Shown piece by piece: positions 23,395 through 33,190 of a stretch of DNA of 64,000 nucleotides; positions within the stretch are counted from its first letter, which is position 1, and every line of letters starts with the position of its first letter. The notes beneath the pieces were generated by a model that searched no databases, was not told the origin of the DNA, and saw only the letters and a program-made list of their open reading frames with translations. The position numbers were made by a program, and so were the translations under genes. The DNA is from Takakia lepidozioides (taxonomy: Eukaryota > Streptophyta > Takakiopsida > Takakiales > Takakiaceae). The stretch spans positions 39,122,001 to 39,186,000 of the forward strand of contig CM060733.1 in assembly GCA_030704615.1 (NCBI GenBank). Direction: 5' to 3'.

Positions 23395-23474
23395 CTAGGG
23401 AAGTCCAAGGATCATAGGATTCGTTGGAGACTGGATGACATTGAAAACAATCTGTGATGCTTGATTTTTAAGCT

Positions 23475-23666
23475 TCACTTCAAGGGGTCGAGTTTCATGT
23501 CAACATTTCCCGATGCTAACGGTCGTCCATCAATATCTTCAACAAGGGCCGATAATTTCTTTCTTACGAGCGTTAAATTGTGTTGCTTCGCAAAGTCTTT
23601 GTCAATAAAACACGCTGAAGCGCCCGAGTCCAAAAGTGCTTCTACGGAGATATCTCGATTTTGCAT
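23475..23666 (-). pseudogene. Element B retropepsin
   Basis: The frame begins RDISVEALLDSGASACFID. It has the active-site DSG motif of LTR-element aspartic proteases and a downstream strand KKLSALVEDIDGRPL. It lies between the zinc knuckle and RT, as expected. Confidence 0.85.
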
Positions 23667-23767
23667 CCTGATGTTTACTGGAACTGTGAAACAAGATACA
23701 GGGTCTGGAGGTAGAAAAAGACCTTTTTTTTTTTAGGAATTTGGGGTGTCCAGCCGCGTGGTCCCTA

Positions 23768-23938
23768 CTATGACTGGACATCTTCGTTTTCCGACCTCCT
23801 CGTATCGAACACTTGAGTGGTGCCCCGAGCTTTGAATCTTCTCTTGTTGGGGCAGTTTAATGCCATGTGATCATTTTCTCCACAATAAAGGCATAATCCA
23901 TTCGAGCGCCGTCTTTGTTTTTCATGTGACGTCAATGG
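23768..23938 (-). pseudogene. Element B gag zinc knuckle (C-terminal gag)
   Basis: Contains the CCHC knuckle CLYCGENDHMALNCPNKRR, which binds element RNA in gag. The gag frame is cut at 23938, where element C begins. The remainder of gag resumes at 35034 on the far side of C. Confidence 0.9.
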
Positions 23939-24432
23939 TGTCGTGCGCATACATATCGCTACACAACTACATCGCTGTCCAAAACCACACAACACATGTG
24001 CACACCACACACTAGTATACCACTAGTCCACCACTAGTCCAGCCACTGGTCTAACCACTAGGCTACAACTAGTCAGTCACTAGGCTGCCACTATGCTGCC
24101 CACTATGGCAGTCACTGATAAAGAAGAAGAATACAAGCACGAGCTCACAAATCTGAAGCATAAACTCATGCATATATAATCTCATCACTCAAATACAAGT
24201 CAAGCCAAGTGCACCCCACGCCATGGGGAATCCACACTACGGCGCCATAGCTAGGCGCGGTGAGGCTCAACTCGAGAAAGATGAGCCTTCCGCGCTTGCC
24301 ATGAAGATAACCACTCCAGGGCCTAAATCTGCCTTGACCCCTGGATTGACACTTGGGCCAATCCCAAATGTCAATATGTAAAAGCTAGCTATTTCCTAGC
24401 TAGTTTCACACTAGTGGTAAAATAACTTGACA
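23939..24432. repeat. Terminal repeat of element C (complete short form)
   Basis: A 494-bp unit, TGTCGTGCG...CTTGACA. Bases 24117-24432 match 34718-35033 almost exactly. The first 178 bases are repeated from 24435 with a 12-base difference (a deleted CCACTGGTCTAA-type segment). It is rich in ACTAGT/CCACTAG short repeats (24010-24110). It is either a true LTR or an internally deleted copy of the element's two ends fused together. Confidence 0.75.
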
Positions 24433-24434
24433 GC

Positions 24435-24600
24435 TGTCGTGCGCATACATATCGCTACACAACTACATCGCTGTCCAAAACCACACAACACATGTGCACA
24501 CCACACACTAGTATACCACTAGTCCACCACTAGTCCAACCACTAGGCTACAACTAGTCAGTCACTAGGCTGCCACTATGCTGCCCACTATGGCAGTCACT
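24435..24600. repeat. Second copy of terminal-repeat start, element C
   Basis: Repeats 23939-24116 with one 12-base deletion, then diverges at 24601. Only two bases (GC) separate it from the first copy, so two element ends are in tandem. Confidence 0.85.
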
Positions 24601-24631
24601 AGTCCACACAATCGCCCCCCTAGCTGGTGCT

Positions 24632-24775
24632 TAGGTCCTCTGTGGGTCTGCCAAAGGGGCAGCCACCATGCTGGTGTGTGATCGATGCTCAAGGGGTTGG
24701 CATATGGGATGCTTGACACCACCTCTTGAGAAGGTTCCTGACGGAGATTGGTTGTGTCCACACTGCTTGGAATAG
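24632..24775 (+). pseudogene. PHD zinc finger (H3-tail reader), first Cys lost to a stop
   Basis: The plus-strand frame reads VLCGSAKGAATMLVCDRC, then SRGWHMGCLTPPLEKV and PDGDWLCPHCLE, ending at TAG 24773. This is a C4HC3 PHD finger, with Cys pairs, the GWH histidine, the GC, and the final WLCPHC. The position of the first zinc-binding Cys is a TAG (24632-24634). PHD fingers bind histone H3 tails, and PHD-bearing retroelements are known. It lies between the terminal repeat and integrase but on the strand opposite to pol, so it is antisense in the present arrangement. It could be a leftover of an inverted segment. Confidence 0.8.
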
Positions 24776-24992
24776 TGGCAGTGGACATGACTGGAGGCAG
24801 CTAACAAGACATGGGAGGCCAAGCTCATAGGAGTCAATACATGAGATCCCAAGCTCAAGTTCACAGGTTGCAAGACGGACGACTAACGATGGGGCAACTC
24901 TTGCACCCGGCCTCTTAATCTATCGAGTTTGAGTGTAGTAGGGATAGTGGTGGAGGACTTAGTGAGGCTATGGTCACTATCACATCTTGTGG

Positions 24993-26031
24993 CTACCTGG
25001 ACTTAGACCTCAAACCTGCAGGTACCACTGCCAAGTTTGGGTCAACTCTGCCATCGACATTGGGAAGGTGATATGGCGCACAATTAGGCACATGGTCCTT
25101 CCAAGTCATGCCATCCCGACCCTCCAAGATCAGGACCCCTGAGGGCAACACCTCTCGAACCCTCAGAATAACACGCCCTGCAGTAACATCCAGAGTCGTA
25201 GGAGCAGTCTGCTGCAAATAAACATAGTCACCAGGGCTAAACCTCCGAACCCCAGGACGATATCCTCCACCACGTATAGTGGCATACCTCAACGTATCAC
25301 GGTGCTGTGCAATGGCAAGGTTCTCAAAAGCCATGGGCATGACTTTCTTGAACAACTCTGCACGCTAATCACATGCACGTACCCACACGTCCGGATCGTC
25401 AAGGTTAAGGACTTGAGCAGTGTCCCTACGAATGGCTGCAGGCAAATCCGGCTCTCGGCCAAAGAGAAGGAAATATGGTGAGAAGGAGGCAAGTGATGCT
25501 TGTTTGCTGAACCTGTAGCCCATGGCTAACCAAGGAACCTGAAGATCCCAATCTCCTAGGTGTCCCTTCTGCAAGCCATACTTGCGCAAACCTCTCTTCA
25601 CCGTCTGAACAACTCTCTGCTAAGCCATCGGCCTCAGGATGATCCCGAGAAGTGGTGCGGTGGTCTATCAAGGCTTTATCACACAAAGCCTGAAACTCCC
25701 CCAAGAACTCTCTCCCTTGGTCCGTGAGTACCTCAGCTGGAGCACCAAATCGGCTAAGCACACGATCCAAGAATGCATATGCAGCCCCCTCACTAGCCTT
25801 GTCAGGCAATGGAGCCAACTCAATCCACTTGGAGAAGTGCTCCACCATCACCAACACATATCTGTGGTGGCGCATAGTCAGTGGCAACGGTCCTGCGAAG
25901 TCAAGACTCCACCTGTAGCCCAATCCCATGATTGGTAAAGGATGCAACTGTGGTGTAGGGGTGTTGAATGAAGCACGCACCCTGTCACACACCATGTACC
26001 TAGCCACGAACTGTTGCACCTCTGTATGCAT
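24993..26031 (-). pseudogene. Element C integrase
   Basis: The integrase core is visible: WSLDFAGPLPL (first Asp), EVLTDQGREFLGEFQ (second Asp) and DHPEADGLAE with the Glu. It continues as KRGLRKYGLQKGHLGDWDLQ and a C-terminal module with RFSPGDYVYLQQTAP and ILEGRDGMTWKDHVPNC. It inserts cDNA into host chromosomes. Frame breaks lie near 25600 and 25360. The C-terminus ends at 24993 without a chromodomain on this strand. Confidence 0.87.
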
Positions 26032-26690
26032 ACCACGCCACCAATACTGCCCCTGCAGTAAACTGTGAGTGCGTCACACTCCAACTCAATCCATCCGCAT
26101 CCCGATTGACCAAACCCGGTCGATGCACAACCTGAAAGTCATACTCCTGGAGTATAAGTGCCCACCGTGCAAGCTTCCCCGTAAGCTTGTCTGACTTCAT
26201 CAACCACTTGAGTGGCTGGTGATCCGTGACAAGGGTGAAAAGATTGCCGTATAGATAGCACCTGAAGTGTGCCACGGCCCACACTGCAGCTAAGCACTCT
26301 CCCTCATATGAGTTGTACTTAGCCTCTACAACGTTGTTCGAGCGGCTAGCGTAAGCCACTACGAACTCTCTTCCCTCATCATCCACCTGTGTGAGCACCG
26401 CTCCAAGCCCCAGCATGCTCCAATCCGTATGCAGCTGAAAGGGACGCCCCCTGATAGGTCGTCTCAAGATAGGCGTCGAGGTCAACCTCGCCTTGAGCTC
26501 TTGAAAAGCTCGTTCCTGCTCATCTTCCCACTGCCACTCCTGGTCCACCTTGGTCAGCTTGGTTAGAGCCTTTGCAATGGTACTAAATCCCTTGACAAAC
26601 CGTCTATAATAGTTTGCCAACCCCATAAAAGCTCGAACTCGGCTCACATCCGTGGGGCGTGGAATTTGTGCAATGGCCTCTACCTTAGTC
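26000..26690 (-). pseudogene. Element C RNase H
   Basis: A 215-residue open frame has FMGLANYYRRFVKGFSTIA (RT thumb), FQLHTDWSMLGLGAVLTQ, VEAKYNSYEGECLAAVWAV and VTDHQPLKWLMKSDKLTGK. This is the gypsy RNase H domain. It ends in the spacer before integrase. The acidic catalytic positions look kept. A frame break separates it from RT at about 26690. Confidence 0.88.
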
Positions 26691-26735
26691 TGCTATACCC
26701 CCAATCCTCCAGGATATATCATGTGACCCAGATAC

Positions 26736-27410
26736 TCAATCTGGTTGTGGAAAAACTTGCACTTCCCCGGATGCAACTTCAATCCGTGCGCTCTCAAGCG
26801 CTCCAATACCACCTGAAGGTCTCTCATGCTCCTCCATCGTAACACTAAAGATGATGATGTCATCTATGTAGCACCGAGCAAAGTCCACCCCTGCTAGAAT
26901 CCTATCCATGACTCTCTGAAACTCTGCAGGAGCATTCTTAAGCCCAAATGGTAAGAACCGCCACTGATATAGGCAATCCTTGCCGTGCTCATTGATCCCC
27001 CAGAATGTCGTCTTCTGCTTGTCCGCCTCCTTGATTGGCAACTGGTGATATCCGGATCGTAAATCCAAAGTACTAAAGGCCTTAGCATGCCCGATGGCAT
27101 CAAAGATCTCATCTGGTGTTGGCATGGCATACTTATCGGACTTGGTCTGACGATTTACAGGCCGGTAATCACCGCACATACGTCTCTCCGTCCAATTGCC
27201 ATAGACATCATTCTTGCCTGGCATCACTGTGGCTGAAGCATACTCTCCACCAGAGAGCTCCACCCAACCTGCCTCCCAGAGATCTTGAGTCCTCATCTGG
27301 ATCAAAGACCTCTCCATGTTACTGTATCTATAGGGTCTCTGAAAGATTGGCGTGTCAGTGGCCAACTCAATACGGATCTCTTGACCCTTCAGTGCTCCCA
27401 AGTCCTTCAA
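26736..27410 (-). pseudogene. Element C reverse transcriptase
   Basis: The frame contains [77 protein letters not shown] and the catalytic ARCYIDDIIIFS (about 26850). Its N-terminus lies about 160 bp after the methyltransferase frame ends. Blocks are full but the frame fails just after the YIDD region (EHERPSGGIGAL). Confidence 0.9.
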
Positions 27411-27569
27411 ACTGAAGGCAAAGCAATTCCTGTAAGCCCTCAGGAACCGCCGTATACATCGTCTCTCTCCTCCGGTGACAATGGGTCCAATGTCAGGCTC
27501 CCAATTGTTCTCCGTAACTACAACCTTAAGTCCAGTGGGCTTAGAGATAGAGGACGCGTCCCGTGGTTG

Positions 27570-28465
27570 CTATGTTGCAAACTCTTGAGCAGTACTCCCT
27601 GCCTGCTCAGTCAATGACAAGACCTCATCCTGCCCCATCATCTCATCATTGAGGACCTCTTCAACCCGAGAAGAATCCCCAACCTCATCTATCACAGCCG
27701 CCTTGGCTGCCAACTCCCTCTGAACCTCGAGCACCTCCCACGTGTGCCATGGATGCATGCACCCCGTGGTCCTCACATGCTCGCCCTCACTCACTGCCTG
27801 TACCGTCTCGGTAGGCAGAGAGATCATTGAGGGAAGTGTACTCCGCACTCTGCGTTGCTCAGCCAGAGCCAAGCTGATAATCCAGGTCAAGCAATTGAGA
27901 TCCATTGCTTGCCCCAACACTTGACGACGTGATGCCTCAGAAAGAGATGACACCGCCGTGGTACCAGTGGTAAAACCCATTGCCCACTCACGCTCGTCAG
28001 CATTAGGCTCCACTAACTGCTGCAACTGAGCATCCCACAGGAGGCCAGGTCCACTATCCCGGAAAGCATGCGATCCTGGGAAGCTGAGCAGTGTAGGTAA
28101 TGCTGCCCGTGGTTGACCCACCTTGTTGACCACTGCCAAAGGCGAACGGTCATCGTGTCTCACACGCTGAGACTGCCTCCCTGTGTCCAGAATGTTATCC
28201 ACTGTGAGATGTGCTGGCCGCTGCACCCCATCAAATGCATGCTTGAGCAGTGCGGGTGGCATCAAGTTAGTCCACCATAGCCGTGGACGATGAGCTCGTG
28301 ACCCCACTGTAGCTGCATCTAGCAACACTGCTGACCCAAGCCACGACCGGACTTGATGCACACTGGCCATCACCCTGGCCCAAGAATCATCCATCAGTGG
28401 CACATTCTCCAAGATGTATGCTGGAGATACAGCTTGATGAAGCTGCAAGTGGCGCAAAAACCCGC
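27570..28465 (-). pseudogene. DNMT3-like C5-cytosine methyltransferase, C-terminal half
   Basis: The useful part of a frame opening at 28514. It has motif VI YILENVPL (ENV, about 28409), motif VIII AHRPRLWWTNL (about 28290, like the DNMT3 AHRARYFWGN block), a target-recognition segment, and motif IX-like ALPTLLSFPG. It ends with motif X-like LSEASRRQVLGQAMDL (about 27910). An acidic, repeat-free tail follows to the stop at 27570. It follows the N-terminal half after a one-base slip in a T5 run (minus strand, about 28453-28463). Because all motifs survive, the slip may be a recent lesion, a sequencing error, or programmed. Confidence 0.87.
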
Positions 28466-29538
28466 ACCATCTCCCAAAACAGACCCGACCTCGAGTCTCG
28501 CAATCCATTGACATGCCCGGCTGATGAATGCCCTTGGCAGGGCCAACCTGCCACTACTAGATCAATGGAGCCAACCCGCTCCAAATCCTGTGCCCCCAGC
28601 AACGAAACGTCTGCTGGCAAGGCCTGCTGATATCCACAAATTGCAGACACCGACAACAACTCAGGGTACCGCTGCACCAACTGAGCAACATGGCGAAGTG
28701 AAACGCGTCGTGCAGTCTCATCCCTCTCCACATACAGGTAACGCCGAACTCGTACACCTGCTTGTAACACAGCAGCCAATCCGGTGCTGATCCCGCCAAA
28801 CAAGTCCAGAAGACAAATGCCTTCATCCGGATACTGCCACACAATAGATGTGGTGTCCAATGGAGACAATTGAGGTGGTCCTGGTGCAATCCCCACACTC
28901 TCCTCCTCTCCTGACGGTACAAAAGCCTCCACCCAGGCTTGTTGCACTCGTCGATCAGCATCCCGCTGCAAATCCTTGCTCGTGCCCCACAATGGAGTCT
29001 GAGCAACCATGGTAGGCAACTCCGCCATACCATACATGTCATCCTGCTCTCCCGGAGGTGGTACATCCTCTGAATGAGCATTGCCCTCAAGCAACTCTCT
29101 AGGCCAACTCACTACCGTTGTGAGTGCTGCTAGTGTCGGCATCTTGCCTCGCTGGGCAACCGCAATTCCTCCTATGAACGTCACAAGGAGCTGCACACGC
29201 CGGCCCTCCCCTGACTGCCATGCAGGCCTATAGGAAGCTGACTCCTCCCAAAAATCCAGGGTGAAGCCCATGGGGTACAACACTGCCCCACCAACCAGGA
29301 CATCGTAAGAGACCGCGTCTGTCACAATGGCCTTGGCTCGCATCACTGAGCCATCTGTAGGGTGATCCAGCCGTAGTCTGATAGCCAACTCACGCCGTGT
29401 CATGCCCCGAGCTTGCTCCGATCCTCCCAGAGACGTCTGTATCTGGAAAGAAAAAGGCTCCATATCCGCCTCCGTGAGGCCCAAGCCTGCAATAGCAGCT
29501 CTGCCCAGCATCAGTGGCTGAGCTCCCGAGTCCAACAA
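28440..29538 (-). pseudogene. Element C retropepsin fused to DNMT3-like methyltransferase N-half
   Basis: One 383-residue frame joins two enzymes. Residues 1-120 are the retropepsin: LLDSGAQPLMLGRAAIAGLG with the active-site DSG, then VSYDVLVGGAVLYPMGF. Residues 121-235 are a linker. From residue 240 a C5-methyltransferase begins: motif I CLLDLFGGISTGLAAVL, then RRYLYVERDETARR (cofactor-binding acidic residue), motif IV IDLVVAGWPCQGHSSAG with the catalytic Cys334 (codon 28539-28537), and SGLFWEMVRVF. Spacing and wording resemble DNMT3 (LFDGIATGL, RYIASE, GRLFFEF) with motifs in canonical, unpermuted order, unlike plant DRM. The fused order protease-methyltransferase-RT is unusual for gypsy pol. 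After about 28455 the frame is wrong and continues in the neighbouring entry. Confidence 0.88.
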
Positions 29539-29544
29539 GACTGA

Positions 29545-29750
29545 CGGGCTGTGAGGGGCTGTGACAGGCTGTGCCCAATGGCGTGTGGGGCTGTGACGGG
29601 CTGTGACAGGCTGTGCCCAGTGGCCTGTGGGACTGTGACGGCTGTGACCAATGAGCTGTGTGGGCCTGTGCTGGTCTGTGGTGGCCCGTGTTGACCTGTG
29701 GACGGCCTGTGCTGACTCGTGGAGGCACTGGTGGACTGCCTAAGGACTGG
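29545..29750 (-). repeat. Pro-rich coding repeat at protease side of element C
   Basis: On the minus strand this is a run of CACAGCCCNTCACAGCC units in frame with the protease, reading VTAPHSPS immediately before LLDSG. It is the same repeat family as 32560-33190, which lies on the plus strand after gag. This suggests the array once linked gag to protease directly. Confidence 0.85.
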
Positions 29751-29759
29751 CATGTGGTC

Positions 29760-30384
29760 TGGAAGGCCGAATTTTGAAGCTCGTGGAGGGCGGTATGAGG
29801 AGTATCTTCATGATACTCCCATGGTCATGCAAGTGAGGAAAGAGAGGAGAGGAAGAGTGTTGGGATGAGGGCATGCTGGGGTTAGGCATTGCTTTAGCTT
29901 CTCTTCCTCGTAGTTTCCACCCTCTCATTAGGCCAAGACTTTTCCGTAGGTGGAGGCAAGAGTCAGTCCGGGTTTGGGCTAGGGTGTCCTTGCAGGAGCA
30001 ACACCGTGGAGTTGTTTTTGGTGTGGGGGAGTTGTCGTTCTGATTTCTTGTGTTTGGATCCCCTCCATACCTGCATGCTTGACTGTGCGCCATGCTAGTT
30101 TTGTGTGGGCGCTTGTTTTTATAGGTGATTGGTCCGGATTTGATCACCGACCAGTCCTAGAGCATGCTGTCGATGGTGAGGCTGGGGTGATGACCAGCCA
30201 GACCATCATTGTTTCTCCTGTGGTGAGGTTGGAGGTGATGACCAGCCACCATAGGAGTGCTTGCGGTGGATGCAGGTACAGGTGTAGGCTATGTTAGGAA
30301 CTTAGTATTCCAAACCATAAGCCGCAACAGGTTCTCTACCTGGTTACCTTGTGGAGAGGGGGTTAGGGACATGTTCATGACCGG
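29760..30384 (+). promoter_or_regulatory. Leader upstream of element C gag
   Basis: Non-coding DNA between the two opposed coding halves. A TATA-like TTTTTATAGG at about 30114 precedes the gag start by about 270 bp. The rest is GT-rich. No tRNA primer-binding site could be recognised. The role is inferred from position only. Confidence 0.35.
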
Positions 30385-32560
30385 TTGAGTGTCAACACGG
30401 AGGTGCCACTAGTTGCTGGGGATAGTGCCAGTTCGAGCACTAGCGATACTAGTGGGTACACGAGACGAGGTGTGCGGTTTAGGCCACCTTCACCTCCTGT
30501 GTCTTCTACGGAAGGTTCTGATTCGGATTGTGAATCAGGAGGACTCATACCGGCGGTGCAAGTTGTTTCTTTGCCATTGTTGTGGGACACAATGGAGGAG
30601 ATGTATGGAGCTACCAAGGGGCCACTCTAGGGCGGTGGGCACCATCAAGGTGGATGATTTTATCCAAGAGTTTGATAGTTGGTGTGATTTGCAGCAAATG
30701 CGCAATCCACAACTATTTACGCCTTTCATGGCATGGAATGGGCTGTTTCAGCACCTTGAGGGGCCGCCTATGGATGATTACCATGAGTTCAGGCGGAGGC
30801 ATGAGGTTGAGATCGAGGAGTGGAGGATGTACTGGTCACCCGACTATGTCTCCATCACTAGGGGCACTAGAGCCACGAGGGCAGTGGCTACACCTGCTGC
30901 TGCACCGGCAGCTTCAGCAAGTAGCAGAGGGACTAGTGGGACTGGTGGTACAGTAGCTACGACGTCCACCCAAGCCACTACCGCACCAGCACTAGTACCC
31001 GTGCCTGCCTTCAACCCTGTTGTGGAGTTCTTCGAAGAGTTGAGAGGGAACTACCAAGGGGTGAGGACAGAGAAGTTGCGGAGCTTGCAAGAGTTCCAAC
31101 GGAAGCCGACCGAGAGCTTGAGGGAGGCTTTCACTCGCATGAGGCGCTTGATAAATGTAACCCAAGGGGTTACGGAAGCTCAAGCAGTCCAATTCTGGTA
31201 TGGGATATTGGACAAGGAGTTGAGGAGAAGGGTGCGGGATGCAACTCTCCTACAAGCGGCCCAACCCACCTTAGCAAATGTGTTTTTGCTGGCAGAGCGG
31301 ATAGAGCTCAACATGGTGGAGGAACGAGTGGTCATGGTGGGATTTGCTAAGGAGACACCACGGGGTAGTGGTGCTCCTAGCCAACCACTACCTCAACGTG
31401 CTCAAGGCAACAAGGGGGCTCAGGTGAAGCTCAGGGAAGGGCAGAGAGGACCTCAGATGCAGGTCTCTCCCTTCATTTGCTGGCCAACAACGGGCGGATG
31501 TGGTGTGCTGGACATGTGGAGGACCCCATGTCAAGAAGGATTGCCCAGAGGGAGGCAAAGGGTCGGCACATGCACAGCCTGCACAGTTGCACTGTGGGCA
31601 TTGTGGCAAGCACGGGCATGGAGAGGCCCAGTGTTATGGTTTGTATCCTGAGTTGCGCCCAGGCCAGTTCCAAGGGAACAATGGTGGCCGGGGGCGAGGT
31701 GGAGCAGCTCAGAGAGGACGAGGTGGCCAGCCACGAGGCCAAGGGCAAGCTCAACGTGGCCAAGGACGCGGGGGTCAGGGTGTTGACCAAGGCATGGCCA
31801 ACCGGCTTCAGCAGCTAGAGCAGAGGCTCGCTGCCATGGCTACAGCTCAGGTGGTACCGGCTCTAAGGCCGGATGGTCCACCTCCTGCTCCTGAGGGAGG
31901 AGATATGGGAGGCATGGGATTCATGTGTGGGGCAGCACTACCACTAGTGCAGGTGGAGTCTGCTGCAGCCGTGACTCGAGGAGCAGCACGAGTTCCTGAG
32001 CCACGAGGTGCAGAGGTGGAGTTGGATCCACAACGTGGGGAGGCAAGCCGTCAGGCTAGGCTTCCTCAGTCATTCACATTGGCGGAGACAGTGTCGACGC
32101 CATCCATGGCACCTAGTTCTCGCCTGACTGTTACCGAGGCGGAGGTTACTATGCCATTGGGGAGAGCTACACGGGTAGCACCACTACCTAGTGTTGTCAA
32201 GGCTACGGCAGCTAGTGTGCTGCTAGGAGCGGCCACATCTGTGTGCCAGGCTCCATTGTTCTCGACTACCATGATTGCGACGCCGGGGTAAGACCAGCTG
32301 AGGTGTTCAGGCTGGCAGCTACACTCTGTGAGAGTGAGGAGGTTACTTCAGCTTCTGCGGAGATAGTGGGAGGTGTAGTGCCGGAGGGATCCTCGGATTT
32401 GAGGGTCAAGACTGCCACGGCGGCGCCATGGCAAGTTGCAGCTGCCAGGTTGATGGAGCTGCCAGCTAGGCCAGCCATTGAGCGCGCCATGGTGACACCT
32501 GGAGTTGTCATGTTAGACAACCAGGATGACATTTTCTGTTTGAGTGGACCGGCACGCAAG
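30385..32560 (+). pseudogene. Element C gag with double zinc knuckle
   Basis: The plus-strand gag begins at about 30385 with a Ser-rich acidic segment. It continues with VDDFIQEFDSWCDLQQM, a Pro/Ala/Thr-rich linker, and the capsid block VRTEKLRSLQEFQRKPTE, SLREAFTRMRRLINVTQGV, FWYGILDKELRRRVRDA. Two CCHC knuckles follow: CWTCGGPHVKKDCPEG and CGHCGKHGHGEAQC. After them come a Gly/Arg/Gln-rich basic stretch and a long tail to DIFCLSGPARKRY. Frame changes occur near 30625, 31470 and 32280. Gag packages element RNA. Its orientation is opposite to the pol in the same element. Confidence 0.85.
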
Positions 32561-33190
32561 AGGTACCGGCCCAGCCTGTCACAGCCCCACAGGCCTCAGG
32601 CACGGCCTGACACAGCCCCTCACAGCCCCAAAGGCCTCCGGCACGGCCTGTCACAGCCCCTCACAGCCCGTCACAGCCTCAAAGGCCTCCGGCACGGCCT
32701 GTCACAGCCCCTCACAGCCCATCACAGCCCCAAAGGCCATGGGCACAGCCTGTCACAGCCCCTCACAGCCCGTCACAGCCTCAAAGGCCTCAGGCACGGC
32801 CCGTCACAGCCCGTCACAGCCCCAAAGGCCACTGGCACAGCCTGTCACAGCCCCACAGGCCTCAGGCACGGCCTGACACAGCCCCTCACAGTCCTTCACA
32901 GCCCCAAAGGCCTCAGGCACGGCCTGTCACAGCCTGTCACAGCCCCACAGGCCTCAGGCACGGCCTGACACAGCCCCTCACAGTCCTTCACAGCCCCAAA
33001 GGCCTCAGGCACGGCCTGTCACAGCCCCTCACAGCCCGTCACAGCCCCAAAGGCCACAGGCACGGCCTGTCACAGCCCCTCACAGCCCCTCACAGCCTCA
33101 AAGGCCTTAGGCACGGCCTGTCACAGCCCCTCACAGCCCATCACAGCCCCAAAGGCCATGGGCACAGCCCGTCACAGCCCCATCCATGGC
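32561..33190 (+). repeat. Array of ~51-bp Pro/Ser-rich coding repeats
   Basis: About a dozen units follow the pattern ACAGCCCCTCACAGCCCGTC + ACAGCC(C/T)CAAAGGCCTC(C/A)GGCACGGCCTGTC. Several are shortened by the 10-base sub-motif ACAGCCCNTC. All three frames stay open for long stretches; the gag frame reads PQRPQARPVTAPHSPS. Its minus-strand counterpart sits next to the protease at 29545-29750. Confidence 0.9.

Noticed and set aside
32561-33190. Independent host proline-rich protein gene
   Set aside because: It is continuous with element C gag and its counterpart abuts the element's protease.
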